From contig CAWFIB010000025.1 of assembly GCA_963815775.1 (NCBI GenBank), forward strand, positions 186,001 to 250,000: a DNA stretch of 64,000 nt. The letters are read 5' to 3'. This stretch comes from CAVVDY01 sp963815775. Lineage in GTDB: Bacteria; Acidobacteriota; Terriglobia; Terriglobales; Acidobacteriaceae. The notes under the pieces were generated by a model. That model made no database searches, had not been told where the DNA came from, and saw nothing but the letters and a program-made list of their open reading frames with translations. Numbering within the stretch: position 1 is the stretch's first letter; each line of letters begins with the position of its first letter. Both the position numbers and the translations under genes were made by a program. Of the stretch, positions 16,187 to 23,539 are shown one piece after another.

Positions 16187-17026
16187 GTGATGAATTCCGA
16201 CCTTGAGAAACTGATCGACCTACAGCAGGTCGACTCGCGCGTTGCAGCCCTGCGAAGTGAAATTGCGGCGCTGCCCAAGCATGTGAAAGAGATCGAGGCC
16301 AAGCTGGCGAACGCGAAGGCCAAAGTCGAAGCTGCACACGCGGCGATGAAGGCTGACGAAGTCACGCGGCGCAAGCACGAAGGCGATATTCAAGACCAGC
16401 AGCAAAAAATCAGCAAATATCGCGACCAGTCGCTGAACGTAAAGACCAATCAGGAATACAAAGCGCTGATGGAAGAGATCAAGTTCGCGGAGGAGAAGGT
16501 CGCGGCTTCCGAGGACAAGATCCTGGAGATCATGGTCGCTGCCGACGCACGCCAGGAAGGCTTGAAGCGGGCCGAAGCGGAGTTGAAGGCCGACACCGCG
16601 GAGAACGATCAAGAGAAGGAGTCGGCGCGACTGCGAACCGCCGAGGACGAGAACGAACTGGCTGGACTGACAGAGCAGCGAAAGCAGCTACGGTCGGGGA
16701 TCAACGAAGACGTACTTCGCCACTACGACCGGGTGCTCAAGCTGCGCGGCTCTGCGCTGGCGGCGGTGTACGAAGACGAATTTTGTTCCGGCTGCCGCGT
16801 GATGCTGCGCCCACAGGTCTTTCAGGATGTCATGTCGAATGAGCAGTTCGTGACCTGCGACTTCTGTAATCGCATCATGTATTACATTCCGCCGCCACCG
16901 AAGGCGGAGGACGGGAAGGAAGGGAAGGGTGCGGCTTCTTCCCCGGAAACTACGCCGGCTGAGTCTTCCTCCGATGCGACGCCCGAGGTCAATCGACCTG
17001 CCCAGGGCGAAGCCACCGCACATTAG
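16187..17026 (+). CDS. Coiled-coil protein with C-terminal C4 zinc ribbon
   Basis: A 279-residue protein. Residues 5-185 form a long antiparallel coiled coil rich in Lys, Glu and Ala. Residues about 200-230 form the C4 zinc ribbon (FCSGCRVMLRP then TCDFCNRIMYY). The final 45 residues are a disordered Pro/Ser/Thr/Ala tail. This architecture is the widespread zf-RING_7/CT398-like family, thought to bind nucleic acids or secretion components; no precise function is known. The next gene, an RNA methyltransferase, starts 18 bases downstream, so an operon is likely and an RNA-related role is an attractive inference. Confidence 0.85.
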   Translation: MMNSDLEKLIDLQQVDSRVAALRSEIAALPKHVKEIEAKLANAKAKVEAAHAAMKADEVTRRKHEGDIQDQQQKISKYRDQSLNVKTNQEYKALMEEIKFAEEKVAASEDKILEIMVAADARQEGLKRAEAELKADTAENDQEKESARLRTAEDENELAGLTEQRKQLRSGINEDVLRHYDRVLKLRGSALAAVYEDEFCSGCRVMLRPQVFQDVMSNEQFVTCDFCNRIMYYIPPPPKAEDGKEGKGAASSPETTPAESSSDATPEVNRPAQGEATAH

Positions 17027-17044
17027 ATCGTTCCTCCCGCTCGA

Positions 17045-18310
17045 ATGCGCGCGAGAGCAGGTCCCTCACGTAGCTGTGTCATGACCAGGAAGGACAACGC
17101 GGCAGCCGGAAGCACCGCAAGCGCCGTTCCAATTGTGATCGTCTCCTCGCGCGGCGCGGGGCGAGTGCGGGCGGGTCATGTATGGGTCTATCGTTCGGAC
17201 CTCGCGAAGCAGGTGGAGGCCCCAGCGGGAGCGCTGGTCCACGTACGCGATGAGCGCGGGCGCAAGCTGGGCTCGGCGCTCTACAGCAGTGCGTCGCAGA
17301 TCGCCATCCGCATGATCTCTGCCGACGAGATCAGCGAAGTGGACCTTCCTGTACTTCTCTCGAAACGAATCGACGGCGCTTTAGCATTTCGTCAAGAGGT
17401 GGTTCACAACAGTGATTCCTGCCGGCTCATCTTCAGTGAGGCCGACTTACTCCCCGGGCTCATCGTGGACAAGTACAACGACCTGCTCTCGTTGCAGATC
17501 CTTACGCAGGCGTTCGACCGTAGCGAATTGCGCGAGACGGTAATCGATTCGCTGCGCCACAGTTTCCCCGGGGCGAGCATCCTGGAGCGCGTCGAGCCCC
17601 GCATTCGTGAGCTTGAGCAGTTGCCCGCACGCGAGACGCAGCTTCTGTGGGGCGATGCCTCCAGCACAATATTCAAGGTCAACGATGTGCGCTTTCACTA
17701 CGACGGGCTGAGCGGCCAGAAGACGGGCGCCTTCCTCGATCAACGCGAGAACTACGCTGCGGCGGAGCGCTGGGCGCAGGGGCAGGCGCTCGATTGCTTC
17801 ACCTACCAGGGCGGATTTGCACTCCACCTGGCGCGGGTGTGCGACTGCGTTGCGGCGCTCGACGTCTCCCGGCCGGCCCTGGAAGTGGCCGAGCAAAACG
17901 AAGTGTTGAACAAGTCCAGGCATCGCTGCGGCGAGATCGAGTGGATTGAGGCGAACGCGTTTGACCTGCTCAAGGACTATGCGGGCGCCGGCCGGCAATA
18001 TGACACCATCGTTCTTGACCCTCCCGCGTTTGCCAAGACCAGGCGCGCCGTTCCCACCGCTCTGAAGGGCTACAAGGAACTCAACCTGCGCGCCCTGAAG
18101 ATGCTGCGCCCCGGCGGAACTCTGGTCACCTGTTCGTGCTCCTTCCACGTGAGTGAAGCGGAGTTCCTCGAGATGCTCGGCTCGGCCGCCGCCGATGCGG
18201 GCCGCCGCGTTCGAGTGCTGGAGAAACGAGGCGCCGCCGCAGACCACCCCGTCCTGCTGAACGTTCCCGAGACCGCATACCTGAAGTGCGTTATTTGCCG
18301 GGCTCTGTAG
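17045..18310 (+). CDS. rlmI: RlmI-type 23S rRNA (cytosine-C5) methyltransferase
   Basis: Class I SAM-dependent methyltransferase with an N-terminal PUA RNA-binding domain (about residues 25-105), a linker EEHD-like domain and a Rossmann catalytic core (about 200-421). The SAM region reads LDCFTYQGGFALHLAR, motif IV is VLDPPAFAK, and TCSCSFHVSEAEF holds the conserved cysteine near the active site. In E. coli, RlmI makes m5C1962 in 23S rRNA; the target base here is inferred from homology. An internal ATG at 17081 (MTRKDNAAAG) is an equally likely start, since neither has a clear ribosome-binding site. Probably cotranscribed with the zinc-ribbon gene. Confidence 0.88.
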   Translation: MRARAGPSRSCVMTRKDNAAAGSTASAVPIVIVSSRGAGRVRAGHVWVYRSDLAKQVEAPAGALVHVRDERGRKLGSALYSSASQIAIRMISADEISEVDLPVLLSKRIDGALAFRQEVVHNSDSCRLIFSEADLLPGLIVDKYNDLLSLQILTQAFDRSELRETVIDSLRHSFPGASILERVEPRIRELEQLPARETQLLWGDASSTIFKVNDVRFHYDGLSGQKTGAFLDQRENYAAAERWAQGQALDCFTYQGGFALHLARVCDCVAALDVSRPALEVAEQNEVLNKSRHRCGEIEWIEANAFDLLKDYAGAGRQYDTIVLDPPAFAKTRRAVPTALKGYKELNLRALKMLRPGGTLVTCSCSFHVSEAEFLEMLGSAAADAGRRVRVLEKRGAAADHPVLLNVPETAYLKCVICRAL

Positions 18311-18320
18311 GACGTCGCTA

Positions 18321-18382
18321 GCGGACTGAAGTCCGCTCGCGATGCAAAATAAAGGCGTTTTCGGCACGACCGAGGTCGTGCC
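18321..18382. repeat. Palindromes with GAA/GAG loops
   Basis: GCGGACTGAAGTCCGC (18321-18336) and GGCACGACCGAGGTCGTGCC (18363-18382) followed by CTGACGCGG. A broken third copy (AAGTCGTGCCCTGAGGCG) lies at about 18428-18445. The second palindrome is the same module as 11006-11025 and both arms at 54369-54494. Confidence 0.75.
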
Positions 18383-18528
18383 CTGACGCGGAGCATCCCT
18401 TTCGCGTGAGCTTTTCCGCAGCCTGTCAAGTCGTGCCCTGAGGCGAATGGTCGCGGAGCCGAGTTTCTCAGCAGCACTCCTAAGCCACAATGCGCTCCAA
18501 TCCCCTGATTCTGCGGCAAATCCAGTTC

Positions 18529-18566
18529 TTGACATATTGCAGATTGCTATATCATAATTGCAAATC
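18529..18566 (+). promoter_or_regulatory. Sigma-70-like promoter with phased direct repeats
   Basis: A consensus -35 TTGACA (18529-18534) and a -10 CATAAT (18553-18558) are separated by 18 bases. ATTGCAGATT (18536-18545) and ATTGCAAATC (18557-18566) are direct repeats exactly 21 bases apart, two helical turns, with one in the spacer and one overlapping the -10. They are good candidates for operators of the Xre regulator encoded immediately downstream. Confidence 0.65.
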
Positions 18567-18575
18567 GTAATAGTT

Positions 18576-19097
18576 ATGAAGCTAGGCGAAAAACTTCGGT
18601 ACCTGCGGCTGGTGGAGGGCACGCTGCGCGGCCTGGAGCGGGAGATGACGCAGCAGGACTTGGCCCGCGCCATGAAAAAGGAAATTGGGCGAGGGCTGAG
18701 CCAGTCGTATCTGTCGCAAATTGAGAACGGCACGCGGCCGCACCTGACGAATGACACGCGCATGTTGCTGTCCCGCTTTTTCAAGGTGCATCCCGGATAT
18801 CTGGTCGACGATCCAGAGGGGTATCACACGGAGTTGACCAGCGAGTTGCGGGCGATGGAAGACCGCCTCGACCTGGTGCTGATCAACAGCGCCGAGCAGT
18901 TCGCCAACGATCCTGAGCTGTGCGATGCGCTGATCAAGATCGCGCGCTGCTCCGACACGCGGGGTGCGCTGGTGTTGCTGGGGGAGATTCTGGATGCACC
19001 TGGGTTGCCGGAGCGCCTGATGGAGGTTTTGCGGCCCACGCCGGAGCGAGATAGGCAGCGTCCGATGCCGCGTGCCAATAGCGGAGCAAGCCTATGA
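18576..19097 (+). CDS. Xre-family transcriptional regulator of the membrane-stress operon
   Basis: A 173-residue DNA-binding protein. Residues about 5-75 form a helix-turn-helix of the lambda-repressor type (EMTQQDLARAMKKE, then LSQSYLSQIENGTRPHLT as recognition region). The C-terminal half is helical, with an acidic segment and an unstructured basic tail. The ATG at 18576 lies 18 bases after the -10 box; earlier in-frame codons overlap the promoter. It is the first gene of the operon and its stop overlaps the next start (ATGA at 19094-19097). Phased direct repeats in the promoter suggest autoregulation. No sensor domain is visible, so the signal may come through the membrane partners. Confidence 0.85.
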   Translation: MKLGEKLRYLRLVEGTLRGLEREMTQQDLARAMKKEIGRGLSQSYLSQIENGTRPHLTNDTRMLLSRFFKVHPGYLVDDPEGYHTELTSELRAMEDRLDLVLINSAEQFANDPELCDALIKIARCSDTRGALVLLGEILDAPGLPERLMEVLRPTPERDRQRPMPRANSGASL

Positions 19098-19717
19098 CTT
19101 GGGCAGCGTTCTACCTCACGTGTTTCCTGGTAGGCGTCACGTTGAGCGTCCTGTCGTTTCTGAGCGGGAGCTTTCACGTTGGGCATTTTCATTTGCATGT
19201 TCCCCATGCGCATGTCCCACATGTAGGCGGGGGCCACGCTACAGGTGCTTCTGGAAGCAGTGCGGCACACGGCAGCGAAATCTCTGTCGTCAACTTCGGC
19301 ACCATCTGCGCATTTCTGGCGTGGTTTGGCGGCGCGGGTTATTTGCTGACCCGCTACTCAACGCTGGTCGTCGCACTGGTTGTGGTCCTTTCGTTGATCG
19401 CAGGGCTGATTGGCGCGGCCGTAGTCTTCTGGTTCATTGCCAAGGTGCTGTTGGCACACGAACACGAGCTCGATCCCGCCGACTACGACAGAGTGGGAGT
19501 GCTGGGCAGGGTCACCAGCGGCATTCGTGAAGGCGGGACAGGGGAGATCGTCTTCTCCCAGGCGGGCACACGACACACCTGCGGCGCACGCAGTGAAAGC
19601 GGCCAAGCGCTGCCTAAGGGAACAGAGATCGTAGTTACGCGGTACGAGCAGGGCATTGCGTATGTCCAGCGCTGGGATGAATTCTCAGGAGAACGGAAAG
19701 CAGCAATTACCAACTAG
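19094..19717 (+). CDS. NfeD-like membrane protein with histidine-rich loop
   Basis: A 207-residue membrane protein. Helix 1 spans residues 4-22, two more helices lie at about 67-115, and the C-terminal 70 residues form a small beta-rich OB-like domain (VGVLGRVTSGIREGGTGEIVF). This layout is that of NfeD/YqiJ-type partners of flotillins. Between helices 1 and 2 a loop has nine histidines within about 25 residues (HVGHFHLHVPHAHVPHV), which could bind metal. Overlap with the regulator gene and a flotillin gene downstream support the assignment. The family helps assemble flotillin patches in membranes. Confidence 0.75.
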   Translation: MTWAAFYLTCFLVGVTLSVLSFLSGSFHVGHFHLHVPHAHVPHVGGGHATGASGSSAAHGSEISVVNFGTICAFLAWFGGAGYLLTRYSTLVVALVVVLSLIAGLIGAAVVFWFIAKVLLAHEHELDPADYDRVGVLGRVTSGIREGGTGEIVFSQAGTRHTCGARSESGQALPKGTEIVVTRYEQGIAYVQRWDEFSGERKAAITN

Positions 19718-19739
19718 TTGCTTGAGCTGGAGCCTGAAA

Positions 19740-19907
19740 ATGAGAAAAGAGGTAACTATCGCACTTTACATAGTGCTATTGGTAGCCGTCGTGGTGAGTG
19801 TAGATTTCCTGTTCTTCAGGAACGAGTTCTGGGAACGGCTGATAGCGAATATAGGAATTGTCCTGGTATTCGCAGCTTTCTACTTGAGATTCCTGAAACG
19901 TCCATGA
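19740..19907 (+). CDS. Tiny two-helix membrane protein in the flotillin operon
   Basis: A 55-residue protein starting at the ATG at 19740, with GGAG 7 bases upstream. After MRKEVT come two hydrophobic helices (about residues 7-24 and 34-50) separated by FFRNEFWERL, ending in a basic LRFLKRP. It lies 22 bases after the NfeD-like gene. The amphipathic connector with Phe/Trp/Arg resembles peptides that sit at the membrane surface. I do not recognise a family. Its stop overlaps the start of another short frame (ATGA at 19904-19907). Confidence 0.65.
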   Translation: MRKEVTIALYIVLLVAVVVSVDFLFFRNEFWERLIANIGIVLVFAAFYLRFLKRP

Positions 19908-20017
19908 GCAAAGCGAACGATAGTCGCTCCGACCTGGCCCACGCGGCGCGAACGTGTCGACTATTTCTCACTAGCAGCGTGCAATTTGTAGCTTGTAAGC
20001 GAAAGGCGAGATTCTGA
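19904..20017 (+). CDS. Possible 37-residue coupling ORF
   Basis: This frame begins in an ATGA overlap with the preceding gene and ends in a TGATG overlap with the next, so ribosomes could pass through three short genes without leaving. The peptide (MSKANDSRSDLAHAARTC onward) is basic, has no clear fold and may serve only for translational coupling, or may be chance. Confidence 0.3.
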   Translation: MSKANDSRSDLAHAARTCRLFLTSSVQFVACKRKARF

Positions 20018-20193
20018 TGAAGAGCATGGCAAGTCTGGCAATCGCCATAGCCTTAGGCGTAGGGATTGGACTGGCGATGGGTGTGGCATTTCATCAAGCA
20101 GTAACTGGAGCAGCTATTGGCACCACAGTGGGAATCGCCGCCGCGGCGCTGACGCTGCTGAATGGTGCGGGACGGGGCAAGACCAGTTGTTGA
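20017..20193 (+). CDS. Tiny glycine-rich membrane protein in the flotillin operon
   Basis: A 58-residue protein (MKSMASLAIAIALGVGIG onward) with two hydrophobic helices containing GxxxG-like spacing (GVGIGLAMG and GAAIGTTVGIAAAA), a pattern that favours tight helix packing or oligomerisation. It ends in GRGKTSC. A weak GGCGAG element precedes the ATG. It lies 47 bases upstream of the flotillin gene on the same strand. Similar small glycine-zipper proteins occur beside stress-related membrane proteins, but I cannot name a family. Confidence 0.55.
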   Translation: MKSMASLAIAIALGVGIGLAMGVAFHQAVTGAAIGTTVGIAAAALTLLNGAGRGKTSC

Positions 20194-20240
20194 ACAGGGC
20201 TTAGCTGAAGGCTAATGGCCGGCAGCTCTGAAGGAGGCTT

Positions 20241-21683
20241 ATGCATATTCCAACCGATGTTGTGGTGATTGTGTGGTCGGTGGTTGCGGCCACGGTCCTC
20301 ATCATCGCCATTTTCACCCGCTTATACCGGAAAGCGGGTCCGAACGAAGCGCTGGTGGTATACGGCATCCGGGGGACGCGCATCATTAAAGGTCATGGCA
20401 CGGTAATTCTGCCGATGGTGGAGAACTGCCGCGAGCTTTCGCTGGAGTTGATGTCGTTTGACGTTGCGCCCCAGCAGGACCTGTACACCAAGCAGGGTGT
20501 TGCGGTGACGGTCGAGGCGGTGGCGCAAATCAAGGTCAAGAGCGATCCGGAGTCGATCCTGACGGCGTCAGAGCAGTTTCTCACCAAGACACCGCCGCAA
20601 CGGGAGGCGCTGATCCGGCTGGTGATGGAAGGCCATCTGCGCGGCATCATCGGCCAACTCACGGTGGAAGAGATCGTCAAGCAGCCGGAAATGGTGGCCG
20701 ACCGCATGCGCTCGACCTGCGCGGACGACATGAACAAGATGGGGCTGGAGGTGATCTCATTCACCATCAAGGAAGTTCGCGACAAGAACGAGTACATCAC
20801 CAACATGGGGCGGCCGGACATTGCGCGCATCAAGCGTGATGCCGACGTGGCGACGGCAGAGGCCGACCGCGATACGGCGATCAAGCGCGCACTGGCTTTG
20901 CGCGAGTCGGCGATTGCCAGGGCGCAGGCCGACCAGGAACGGGTGGCGGCGGAAACCGCATCGCTCGCCAAGCAGGCCGAGGCGCAACGCGATCTGGACG
21001 TCAAGAAGGCCGCCTATGTCGAGGCGGTGAAACGGCAGCAGGCGCAGGCGGACAAGGCATACGAAATCCAGACCAACGTCATGCAGCAGCAGGTCACGGC
21101 GGAAGCAGTGAAGATTCAGCAGATCGAGAAGGAGCAGCAGGTCAAGGTACAGGAGGCTGAGATTCTCCGCCGGGAGAAGGAACTGATCGCCACGGTGCTG
21201 AAGCAGGCGGAGATCGAGCGTCAGCGCATTGAGACCCTCGCCGAGGCGGAACGCCAGAAGACGATGGTGGAAGCCAATGGACGGGCGAGCGCCATCCGCG
21301 CGCAGGGCGAAGCTGAAGCCGAGATCATCTTCAAGAAGGGGGACGCCGAGGCGCGTGCCATGAACGTTAAGGCCGAGGCCTATCAGGAGTACAACCAGGC
21401 TGCGGTCTACGACAAGCTGATCACCGGCTTACCGGAGGTGGTGAAAGCGTTGACCAGTCCTCTGGCGAATGTCGACAAGATCACCGTGGTGTCGACCGGC
21501 AATGGCGACGGGGCCGGCCTGAGCAAGGTGACAGGCGACATCACCAAGATTGCAGCGCAAGTGCCGGCTCTGTTCGAGGCGCTGTCGGGCATGCAAATGA
21601 GCGATCTGCTGGGCAAGATCAGGACGATTGGCGACAAGTCGCCACGTCCGGAGAAACTGCCGCCGGCTGGAGATGACAAGTAG
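20241..21683 (+). CDS. Flotillin-like SPFH-domain protein
   Basis: A 480-residue membrane scaffold protein. A single N-terminal helix (about residues 6-25) anchors it. An SPFH/band-7 domain follows (about 30-200), then a long Ala/Glu/Lys/Arg-rich coiled coil (about 195-400) with repeated EAEAEI-like segments and a flotillin-type C-terminus (VYDKLITGLPEVVKALTSPLANVDKITVVS). AAGGAGG lies just before the ATG. Bacterial flotillins organise fluid membrane regions and commonly sit beside NfeD-like genes, as here. PspA follows, so the operon is best read as a membrane-integrity system. The YqiK group is the closest architectural match. Confidence 0.92.
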   Translation: MHIPTDVVVIVWSVVAATVLIIAIFTRLYRKAGPNEALVVYGIRGTRIIKGHGTVILPMVENCRELSLELMSFDVAPQQDLYTKQGVAVTVEAVAQIKVKSDPESILTASEQFLTKTPPQREALIRLVMEGHLRGIIGQLTVEEIVKQPEMVADRMRSTCADDMNKMGLEVISFTIKEVRDKNEYITNMGRPDIARIKRDADVATAEADRDTAIKRALALRESAIARAQADQERVAAETASLAKQAEAQRDLDVKKAAYVEAVKRQQAQADKAYEIQTNVMQQQVTAEAVKIQQIEKEQQVKVQEAEILRREKELIATVLKQAEIERQRIETLAEAERQKTMVEANGRASAIRAQGEAEAEIIFKKGDAEARAMNVKAEAYQEYNQAAVYDKLITGLPEVVKALTSPLANVDKITVVSTGNGDGAGLSKVTGDITKIAAQVPALFEALSGMQMSDLLGKIRTIGDKSPRPEKLPPAGDDK

Positions 21684-21722
21684 GGATTGTGGCTGGTGCA
21701 TGGTGGTTAGTGGATAGAAGGT

Positions 21723-21753
21723 CCCACTCAAGCCAAAGGCAGGCTTGAGTGGG
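21723..21753. repeat. Perfect 12-base hairpin between flotillin and PspA genes
   Basis: CCCACTCAAGCC and GGCTTGAGTGGG pair without mismatch around a 7-base loop, followed by GGCACCCGAGG. It resembles the hairpin at 5844-5878. As RNA it could stop an exonuclease or attenuate transcription between the two genes, but no U-tract follows. A CGCTCAGGATGACA repeat end lies about 60 bases further on. Confidence 0.65.
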
Positions 21754-21904
21754 GCACCCGAGGAACATGAGCGAGATAGGGGTCCTTCGACTCGTCGCTT
21801 CGCTCCTCGCTCAGGATGACAACCGTTTCTGGCAGCCGGCAGCCAGTTTTTCACTGATAGCTGACGGCTGATAGCTGATAGCTGGAAGCCCAAAGGAGTT
21901 CGTC

Positions 21905-22564
21905 ATGGCATTACTGGATCGAGTAGCGACATTGGTAAGAGCGAACCTGAACGACCTGATCGACAAGGCAGAGAATCCCGAAAAGATGCTCAAGCAGGTC
22001 ATCCTTGATATGGAGAACCAGTTCATGCAGGTCAAGACACAAGTGGCGATTGCTCTGGCCGACTTGCACCTGCTGCAAGGCAAGAAAAAAGAGAACATCG
22101 ACCGGCATGCGGAGTGGATGCGGAAGGCCGAAGTGGCAGTCGACAAAGGCGACGACGAGCTGGCACGCGCGGCGTTGGAGCGAGCCATGAGCTTCCAGCA
22201 GATCGGAGCCGGTTTCGAGCAGCAGATCGCCGATCAGGAGGTACAGGTCGACGCCTTGAAGAATGCGTTGAAGCGGCTAGAGGTGAAGTTGGGCGAAGCG
22301 CGCGCCAAAGCGGACTTGCTGATCAGTCAGCATCGGCGGTCGCGCGCCATGAACAAGGCTGCTGACGCGCAACAACGGAATCCGGGTGACAGCCGCGCGC
22401 TGGATCGCATGAAGTCGAAGGTTGCCGAACAGGAGGCCCTGGGCAGAGCGAAGGCGGAACTGCTGGGTGAAGACGTGGAGACGAGACTGCTCAAGCTGGA
22501 GCGGGAAGAGCAGGTCGACGCGTTGTTGCAGCAGCTCAAGGAGCGTAAGCGGCTGTCGGCTTGA
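21905..22564 (+). CDS. pspA: PspA/IM30 (Vipp1) family membrane-stress protein
   Basis: A 219-residue, almost entirely helical protein of the ESCRT-III-like PspA/Vipp1 superfamily. An N-terminal amphipathic helix (MALLDRVATLVRANLNDLID) binds membrane; the rest is coiled coil with the conserved LEDPEKMLKQ-like segment (NPEKMLKQVILDMENQF). The AAAGGAG site is well placed. It coats and repairs stressed inner membrane and in proteobacteria also inhibits PspF; no PspF or PspBC genes are here, so regulation probably runs through the Xre protein. It is separated from the flotillin gene by 220 bases with repeats, so a separate promoter is possible. Confidence 0.92.
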   Translation: MALLDRVATLVRANLNDLIDKAENPEKMLKQVILDMENQFMQVKTQVAIALADLHLLQGKKKENIDRHAEWMRKAEVAVDKGDDELARAALERAMSFQQIGAGFEQQIADQEVQVDALKNALKRLEVKLGEARAKADLLISQHRRSRAMNKAADAQQRNPGDSRALDRMKSKVAEQEALGRAKAELLGEDVETRLLKLEREEQVDALLQQLKERKRLSA

Positions 22565-22573
22565 GGGTGCACC

Positions 22574-23293
22574 TCAGAGCTTAGTGGCAGACGCCATCAT
22601 CTGGGAGATGGTCAGGAATTGGCGGCCCCGGTCCCGGCAGCGTTCGATGATGGAGTTGCTGGCCACGACCGACTGGCTGCGGTCGGCGCCCATCGCTTTG
22701 AAGCCGCCATCGTGGAGGAGAATGATGTCTCCACCGCGCATCTGCCGCTCGGCATGGCCGACAATCTTCTCCGCCGGAATCGGTCTCCAGTCGTAACAAG
22801 TGACGTTCCACATCACCGGGATGAGTTCGACAGAGCGAATGGTGAGCAACGTCAGCGGGGTGCGCGCGCCGAAGGGCGGCCGCATCAATGTGCAGCGGTA
22901 TCCGGCGGTGTCGAAGATGATGTTCCGGGTGCGCTCGATCTGTGAGCGGGTGACGGAGGGTGTGGCGAAGATCAGGTTGGGATGGTCCCAGGTGTGGATA
23001 CCGAGCTCGTGTCCAGCCGCCACGATGGCGCGCAGGATATCGGGCTTCTGGGCAACGAACTTGCCGAGGACGAAGAAGGTCGCCTTCACCGAGTGGCGCT
23101 CTAAAGCCTCCAGCAGGCGGAGCGTCCAGGGATCGTTAGGGCCGTCGTCGAAAGTGAGGGCCAAGGCCGGCGAGCCCGGGCGCAAGCCAATAAATGTCTT
23201 CCCCCAGACCTGCGAGGTTGGCCAGTAGCACTGGAAGCCTGTCCAGGTGGCAAGGCCGGCGACGCCAAGGCCGGTGATGATGGCGTTCGTCAT
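22574..23293 (-). CDS. Polysaccharide deacetylase (NodB-like, CE4) family protein
   Basis: A 239-residue metal-dependent deacetylase. An N-terminal hydrophobic helix (about residues 2-25) anchors or exports it. The NodB domain has motif 1 TFDDGPND (catalytic and metal Asp), motif 2 HTWDHPN (two metal histidines), and motif 3 RPPFGARTP. The C-terminal motif with LLHDG completes the site. Likely substrates are N-acetyl groups on peptidoglycan or an extracellular polysaccharide, with the active site outside the cytoplasm. It is convergent with pspA (9-base gap) and unrelated in direction. Confidence 0.88.
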   Translation of the reverse strand: MTNAIITGLGVAGLATWTGFQCYWPTSQVWGKTFIGLRPGSPALALTFDDGPNDPWTLRLLEALERHSVKATFFVLGKFVAQKPDILRAIVAAGHELGIHTWDHPNLIFATPSVTRSQIERTRNIIFDTAGYRCTLMRPPFGARTPLTLLTIRSVELIPVMWNVTCYDWRPIPAEKIVGHAERQMRGGDIILLHDGGFKAMGADRSQSVVASNSIIERCRDRGRQFLTISQMMASATKL

Positions 23294-23539
23294 CTACGCA
23301 TTCTAGCCCGCCACCTGACCACGCGTTGCCGCCAATAAGAGAGAAGCGTCACCACCGAGATCACGGAGGGCACTGAGGGATGAGACTTACCTTTTCTCGG
23401 TGCCCCGGTGTCCTCCGTGGTGAATTCCTTATGCTGATGTAGGGACAACGCCGCATCTGACTCTTCGCCCGGTGGAAATCTCCTGATTGCCACATGCGGC
23501 GAGGCGAGCTATTCTCGAAACGGCTGCGCTCTATCTCCC

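Noticed and set aside
17447..18784. Minus-strand frame of 445 codons
   Set aside because: Runs antisense to rlmI, through repeats and into the Xre gene; no protein-like features.
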